From NCBI RefSeq assembly GCF_000003195.3, contig NW_018396397.1, positions 727,836 to 791,835 on the forward strand: a DNA stretch of 64,000 nucleotides. The letters are read 5' to 3'. Of the stretch, positions 59,201 through 64,000 are shown piece by piece (position 1 is the first letter of the stretch; each line of letters opens with the position of its first letter). A program made the translations under genes and the position numbers. Source of the DNA: Sorghum bicolor. Taxonomy: Eukaryota; Streptophyta; Magnoliopsida; Poales; Poaceae. Below the pieces are notes generated by a model. It saw only the letters and a list, made by a program, of their open reading frames with translations. It was not told the origin of the DNA and made no database searches.

Positions 59201-60457
59201 TGCACCGAAACTAACGTTGTCTCCAAACAGACTGAAGCGAGATTCCGTATGACACACGTCATCTAGGAGTTCTATTGGGTGCATCCAAAATGATTTCTTA
59301 ACATGTGGTACGTTTCATGCAAACTGTGCAACTATCTTGTATGAAGATTAGCACTATTTCCGAACAGACCAAATCGAGCCTCCACTTGAGCCTCTTCAAC
59401 TACGAGTACCATCGGGTGCATCTAAAATGGTTTCTTAGCCTATGGTGCATTAGGCGTAAACCGTGCACATATCTTCTACCAAAACTAACACTGTCTCTAA
59501 ACGAACCAAAGCAAGATTCCATATAACACACATCATCAAGGAGTTATATCAGGTGCATTCTAATTGATTTCTGAGCATATCGTATGTTCCATGCAAACCG
59601 TGCACCTATCTTGCATCAGGATTAGCACTATCTCCAAACAGACCAAATCGAGATTTCACTTGAGCCTATTGACCTAGGAGTACCATAGGGTGCGTCCAAA
59701 ATGGTTTCTTATCCTATGGTGCATTAGGTGCAAACCGTGCACCTATCTTGCACCGAGACTAACACTGTCTCTAAACGGACCGCAGTGAGACTCCATATGA
59801 CACATGTCATCTATGAGTTCCATCGGGTGCGTCCAAATTGATTTCTGAGCATATCATGCAAACCGTGCATCTATCTTGCATCAAGATTAGTACTATCTCC
59901 AAATAGACCAAACTGAGCTTTCACTTGAGCCCCTTGACCTAGGAGTACCATCGGGTGTGTCCAAAATGGTTTCTTATCCTATGGTGCATTAGGTGCAAAC
60001 CATGCACCTATCTTGCATCGAAACTAACACTGTCTCTAAATGCACCAAAGTGAGATTCCATATGACACATGTCATCTAGGAGTTCCATCTGGTGCGTCCA
60101 AATTGATTTCTGAGCATATGGTATGTTCCATGCAAATCATGCACCTATCTTGCATCAAGATTAGCACTATCTCTAAACAGACCGAACCGAGCCTCCACTT
60201 GAGCCTCTTCACCTAGGAGTACCAACAGGTGCTTCCAAATTGGTTTCTTAGACTTTGGTGCATTAGGCGCAAACCGTGCACATATCTTGCACCAAAACTA
60301 ATACTGTCTATAAGCACACCAAAGCCAGATTCCATATGACACACGTCATCAAGGAGTTCTATCGGGTGTGTCCAAATTAATTTCTAAGCATATGGTACGT
60401 TCCATGCAGACCGCGCATCTATCTTAGCACTATCTCGAAACAGACCGAACTGAGCAT
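56294..60457. repeat. Higher-order block Y2 with an internal 1.6-kb duplication
   Basis: It starts like X4 (both have GGAGTAGCGAATAG) and then follows the Y type. The AACATGTGGTAC unit appears twice, at 57723 and 59299, 1576 bp apart. The block is cut by the LTR at 60458. Confidence 0.75.
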
Positions 60458-62010
60458 CTGTAACACCCTAGGTTTTAAGCATGCACTTAGTCTCATAAAC
60501 TCATCCATAAGCATTCTCATCAAGCATAGCATCACATGAGCATGTCATCCATTCAAAGTGTGATTTTATGTGCCTTATTTTATGTGAATTAAATATGTTA
60601 AAAATATTATGCTTGCTTCTAGAATTGTCAAATATTCAAATTAGGTTGAATTATGTGTTAAAAGGTTTAAGAGTAATTTTGTGAAAATTTTTGGAGCCAT
60701 AGGATTTGAGAAATGGAATTTATGCAAAAATCCCTAAAATGAATTTATTTAAAACCTAGAACTAGTTTTAATCTGTGATTCAAATTCTATTTGGAATTTG
60801 GTTTTGCTTATTAAAACAAAGTTGTAGGGTTTTTGTTTTGGAGCAACTTTTATTTTGAGAGAAAAAGGTCAAAATGATTTTTAAATTGTCCAAATGAATT
60901 TAGAAAGAATTTGAGAAAAGAAATTCAAAAAAAAAAGAGAAATGGGACAGGTGCTACTGGGCCGACCCGCCTCCCTTTCGGCCCAGCCAGGCAGCGCGGC
61001 CCGCTTCCCCTCCCCTCTCTCTCCCACGCGCGGCGCCGGCCACGTGGCGGCCGTACGCCGGCGTTGGACGCGCCGCGGCCGGCCCGCCTTCACTTGGTCG
61101 GAACGCCACCCCGCGCCCCGACGCGCCATTCGGTCCCCCCCCCCCGCTCCACTCCTTCTCCTTCCTCCGCTCGCGAGCGCAACCGCAGCCGTAGCAGCTC
61201 TGCCGCAGCGCCATCGCCGGAGAAGCTCCGCTGCTCACCGCCGGCCACGCCAGTGCCCCAACCTCAACGCCAAGACCACCATCGCACTCGCCTTCATCGC
61301 GGTAAGCTTTTGCGCACGCTCTACCGAGGTGAGAGACCCTCGTTCGCCATAAATCGCTCGTCGGAGTTGCTCCGACCTTGCCGGAGAGCTCTGCCGCATC
61401 GAACCTCGCTCGTTTCTGCCTCGTTTCGCTTGCTTTCTGGCGCGTTAGGTCCGTAGTTCGACGGGGAAGCTCGGAGGAGCACTTGCGCGTGTTCTACCGC
61501 ACCGGAGCAGCCTGGCCACGGCAAGCAGCGCCGCCGTGCCGCCAAGCATGCTCGTGAGGGTGCTCCGGTCACCCTTCGGCCAATCCAAGGGCACCCTTGG
61601 GTGCGCCTCGCTGCGGGGAGCACGATGGTGCTCACCCCGTGGCCGGGGACCTCACCGCCGGCGAGATCCGCTCGTCGGAGGTGCCCTCCCTCTCGGTCAC
61701 ACTGACCAGTGGGGTCAGGGGCCCACTGGCAGTCGCAGGGGGACCGAGTTGAGTGTGGATCTGGGTGTCTTTAGTGATTTGGATCCCGATTTCGAATTGG
61801 TTTTCAGAAAATAATTTCCAGAAATTGTTTTAAATGTTGTAAAATCCATAACTTGAGATGCATGGCTCCAAAATTTGTGAAATAAATTTTGATGTGTTCT
61901 ATACTCTCAGATCTATAGTTTAGTGTGGTTGCATGTCATGTTTGAACAACTTTTCTGTACAAATAGGTTTAATCCATGTTTTTGCTGAAAATTGGAAAAT
62001 GCATAGTAAT
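60458..62010 (+). repeat. Gypsy-type LTR, right end uncertain
   Basis: Satellite stops at GAACTGAGCATC and TGTAACACCCTAGG begins, a common start of grass gypsy LTRs. The first 450 bp are AT-rich, 60950-61760 is very GC-rich (including the GGGCCGACCC and CAGTGGGGTCAGGGGCCCACTG types of word often seen in such LTRs), and then it is AT-rich again. No matching second LTR is in the window. No primer-binding site or gag follows, so it may be solo or truncated. Open frames in the GC-rich part are compositional. Confidence 0.6.
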
Positions 62011-62023
62011 TAAAATATAACTT

Positions 62024-62401
62024 ATGAATCAAGATCAATTGACTACCGATGATTATACTACTTTGATGACAGACGAGTTGGATGATCTAGCAGGGCATCG
62101 GCTAAAGGCTTTGATAAGTATAGAAGAAAATAAGAAGAGAGTTGCCAGATGGTATGATAAAAAGGTAAAGGCTAAGGAGTTTGCCGATGGAGACTTAGTA
62201 TGGAAACTAATCTTACCGATCGGGACTAAAAGCTCAAAATTTGGGAAGTGGTCTCCCAATTGGGAAGGTCATTATTGGATAAATCGATCTGCTCCCGGCA
62301 ATGCCTATATCTTAGAAACTCTCGAAGGAGTTAAATTTCCGACAGCATTGAACGGCAAATATTTAAAGAGATATTACCCCAGCATATGGCTTGATGCATG
62401 A
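62024..62401 (+). pseudogene. pol: C-terminal end of a gypsy integrase
   Basis: The frame reads HRLKALISIEENKKRVARWY, KEFADGDLVWKLILPIGTK, WSPNWEGHYWI and GKYLKRYYPS. This is the typical integrase C-terminal region (GDLVW, NWEGPY-type and LKRYYP motifs). The catalytic core is missing, so only about the last 125 codons are present. It is not the Tat-1 or Tat-2 family but is plausibly the same family as the RNase H fragment at 32384. It ends 92 bp from a gene on the opposite strand. Confidence 0.8.
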
Positions 62402-62492
62402 AAGTTTAAGTGTCGATAACATTCCTATCGGCTAGACCAAAATATCAGGAATATTTAAAGGAAAAGAGCAGAGTATGCCGCCGATGAAGAAT

Positions 62493-63990
62493 TTACATGT
62501 TTAACAGAGTCTGGATCGTCGATATGGCGCGCAGACGGATCTGATTGGCTTCTTCTATCTCCCTCATGTCATCATCGGCAGAGCCTTCCACTGGCTTCAG
62601 TTTCTTCTTCATCTGCAGTGCTTTACGAGCCTGGATGTTTCGCTCTTGTTCAAGAATTTTGATTGCTTCAGGCAGCTGGCTTTCTTCCTGTTGAGCTTGG
62701 AACAGAGCTTCTTCCACTTGTCTGAGTTCAGCCAACAGAGCTTCCCTTCTCGCCAATAGATCAGAGATCTTTTGCTTCAGTACATCTCCTGAGGATTTCA
62801 GAATGTCGATGCTCTTGTGCCTCTCATCGGCAAGGAGCTTTACTTCCATCATTTCCTCTGAGAGCTTAGCATGAACAGCTCTATCGGCGAGGCACTGAGC
62901 AGCTTTTTGGTACTGCAGCTGATGGCTCTCTAAGTGTGTAGCTTGAAAAACAATCTCCTCAGCATTGGCAGGGATTTGACCTCTGAGAGCCTTGAACAGA
63001 GCTTTGGCTGGATCTGAATCATCGACCAATTGTGCTGTGTCTTGGTGGAGAAGGGCTAACAAATCCTCCAGCTTCACTCTAATCTCTGCCGATGAGATTC
63101 CAACTGCTCGAGAAGAACTTGCTTCCTCGCCTTCATCTTCAGAGATCTCGATGGCGAAGGAGAACAAGCTATTGGGAGAATCCTATTCCTGAAAAAAGAA
63201 GACAGAATGAGTTATTTTATGATCAAGTACTGATAATAATAAAATAAGGATCGGGTAACTTACTTGCTTCAGAGCTATCTCTTGCCTCTGACTGGTAGAA
63301 GCTGATCTCGCCTCTGACTGGTAGAAGCTGATGGAACCACAGGTTGATCGGCTGGGATTGCCGATGAGACTATGTCAGCTGAAAGATTAACAGTGGTAAT
63401 TACAAATTGGAAAAAAGTGGGTTCATCGGCAACAAATAAAGAAGTATGTTACCTTGAGGAGGTGCAAAACTAGTCTGAATCAAGGAGACCACTGACGCTA
63501 CGATTAAGCTTGCTGGGTCGGTAGTCTGCTCGTGCACGTCAGCCGATGTTTCTTCCGGCTGAGGTTCTTCTGGCTGGAGTTCTTCTGTTTGGGTTTCTTC
63601 TTGTGGCTGAAGAGGAGACGGTGCTGGTTGTGTCTGGTCTTTTGGAGGAGAAGGGGATGATTCTACTGGAATTGGAGATACTGGGGGAGGAGAAGGCGTT
63701 ACTGTTCTCTGGCGCTTTGCTTGAAATCTGGTACTCGTGGAACCTTTTCTCTTCGGTTGACTGGACTGGGGGGCATCTGCAGTCGTACTTCTAGTCTTTG
63801 CCGATGTACCGGTGTGCTGATACAACAGTGAGAAGTTTATGAGTACAAGTGTAATAGGTATAAGAATGAAATTGGTATGAGTAGAAGAATTCGAAAATTT
63901 ACCTTGAAGGCTTGTGCTAGGGTAGAGGCAGCTACCGATGGGGATGTTCTCGTCCGTTTGGTGGTAACTTTCTTGAGACGCACACCCCGA
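62493..63990 (-). pseudogene. Antisense coiled-coil gene of the third gypsy element, partial
   Basis: This minus-strand gene has at least four exons. One ends near 63903 (TLAQAFK before a GT). The next spans about 63816-63452 and is proline/glutamine/glutamate-rich (PEEPQPEETSADVHEQ). Short exons lie around 63383-63264, and the last runs from about 63190 to 62493. The last exon is acidic (ISEDEGEEASSS), then coiled coil (DLLARREALLAELRQVEEALF). A TAG just after the likely acceptor (about 63187) breaks the last exon. A 23-bp tandem duplication (GCCTCTGACTGGTAGAAGCTGAT) lies at about 63290-63335. From recall, such C-termini occur in grass proteins with plant mobile domains. The 5' part lies beyond the window. 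Confidence 0.65.
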
Positions 63991-64000
63991 TGCATTATAG

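Larger units (their letters stand above)
40362..60457. repeat. Centromere-type satellite, segment 3 (20.1 kb)
   Basis: The dimeric satellite continues without another insertion for 20 kb. Dimer spacing read from GATTCCATATGACACACGTC marks (41937, 42209, 42481, 42752) is 271-272 bp. Some units are truncated or fused. Higher-order copies are listed separately. Frames of 60-114 codons occur on both strands but are by-products of the repeat. Confidence 0.93.

Noticed and set aside
40740..59530. Many open frames of 60-114 codons in the satellite, some repeated with near-identical proteins
   Set aside because: They recur with the higher-order period, occur on both strands, start in the middle of monomers and have no codon bias or domain; they are by-products of a repeat with few stops.
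40362..60457. CRISPR-like regular direct repeats
   Set aside because: The units are contiguous tandem monomers of about 137 bp with no unique spacers, in a eukaryotic setting with retrotransposons.
60911..61456. GC-rich frame of 181 codons as a possible host gene or CpG-island exon
   Set aside because: It lies inside a segment with LTR-like start and word content, overlaps other open frames on both strands, and its proline/arginine-rich product is what GC-rich DNA gives by chance.
1..64000. tRNA, rRNA or other structural RNA genes
   Set aside because: No cloverleaf or rRNA-like stretch was recognised; the only tRNA-related words are the short primer-binding sites of the retroelements.
1..64000. 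A previously undescribed defence or enzymatic system
   Set aside because: All coding stretches resolve to retrotransposon gag, pol or antisense accessory genes; nothing else is supported.

Overview
The window is plant nuclear DNA, most likely from an Andropogoneae grass (sorghum, sugarcane or Miscanthus type), and it looks centromeric or pericentromeric. I see no host protein-coding gene and no RNA gene. The background is a tandem satellite with subunits of about 137 bp, paired into a dimer of about 272 bp. Three LTR retrotransposons are inserted in it. From recall, not from a search, the period and dimer layout resemble the sorghum CEN38 / sugarcane SCEN centromeric satellites. All coding sequence belongs to transposable elements.

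Layout. (1) 1-11837: the right part of a Ty3/gypsy element of the Tat lineage ('Tat-1'), gag-pol on the minus strand; its left LTR lies outside the window. (2) 11838-13529: satellite. (3) 13530-27187: a complete but decayed Tat-lineage element of another family ('Tat-2'), with two 979-bp LTRs and a 5-bp target duplication CATAT. (4) 27188-29976: satellite. (5) 29977-40361: a complete, young Ty1/copia Sirevirus-like element with LTRs of 2063 and 2060 bp and target duplication ATAAC. It has one intact 742-residue Gag and no visible pol, and contains a 100-N assembly gap at 32551-32650 flanked by a foreign gypsy fragment. (6) 40362-60457: 20 kb of satellite organised into higher-order blocks of about 3.8 kb. 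(7) 60458-64000: a gypsy-type LTR, then the 3' end of a gypsy integrase on the plus strand facing a minus-strand, intron-containing coiled-coil gene.

How the parts relate. Both Tat elements carry, between the integrase and the 3' LTR, a gene on the strand opposite to gag-pol. It is split by short GT-AG introns and encodes a plant-transposon-type N-terminal domain (seen in Tat-2) followed by low-complexity and long coiled-coil regions. It ends facing the integrase stop at a distance of about 550 bp. The same convergent layout recurs in an unrelated-looking element at 62-64 kb. Tat-2 also has a TATA box upstream of its antisense gene. Both Tat gag-pol genes are dead. The Sirevirus-like element is the youngest by LTR comparison and has the only intact Gag.

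Limits: all similarity statements come from reading motifs and comparing copies by eye. Intron boundaries, lineage names and the satellite identity need alignment to confirm.
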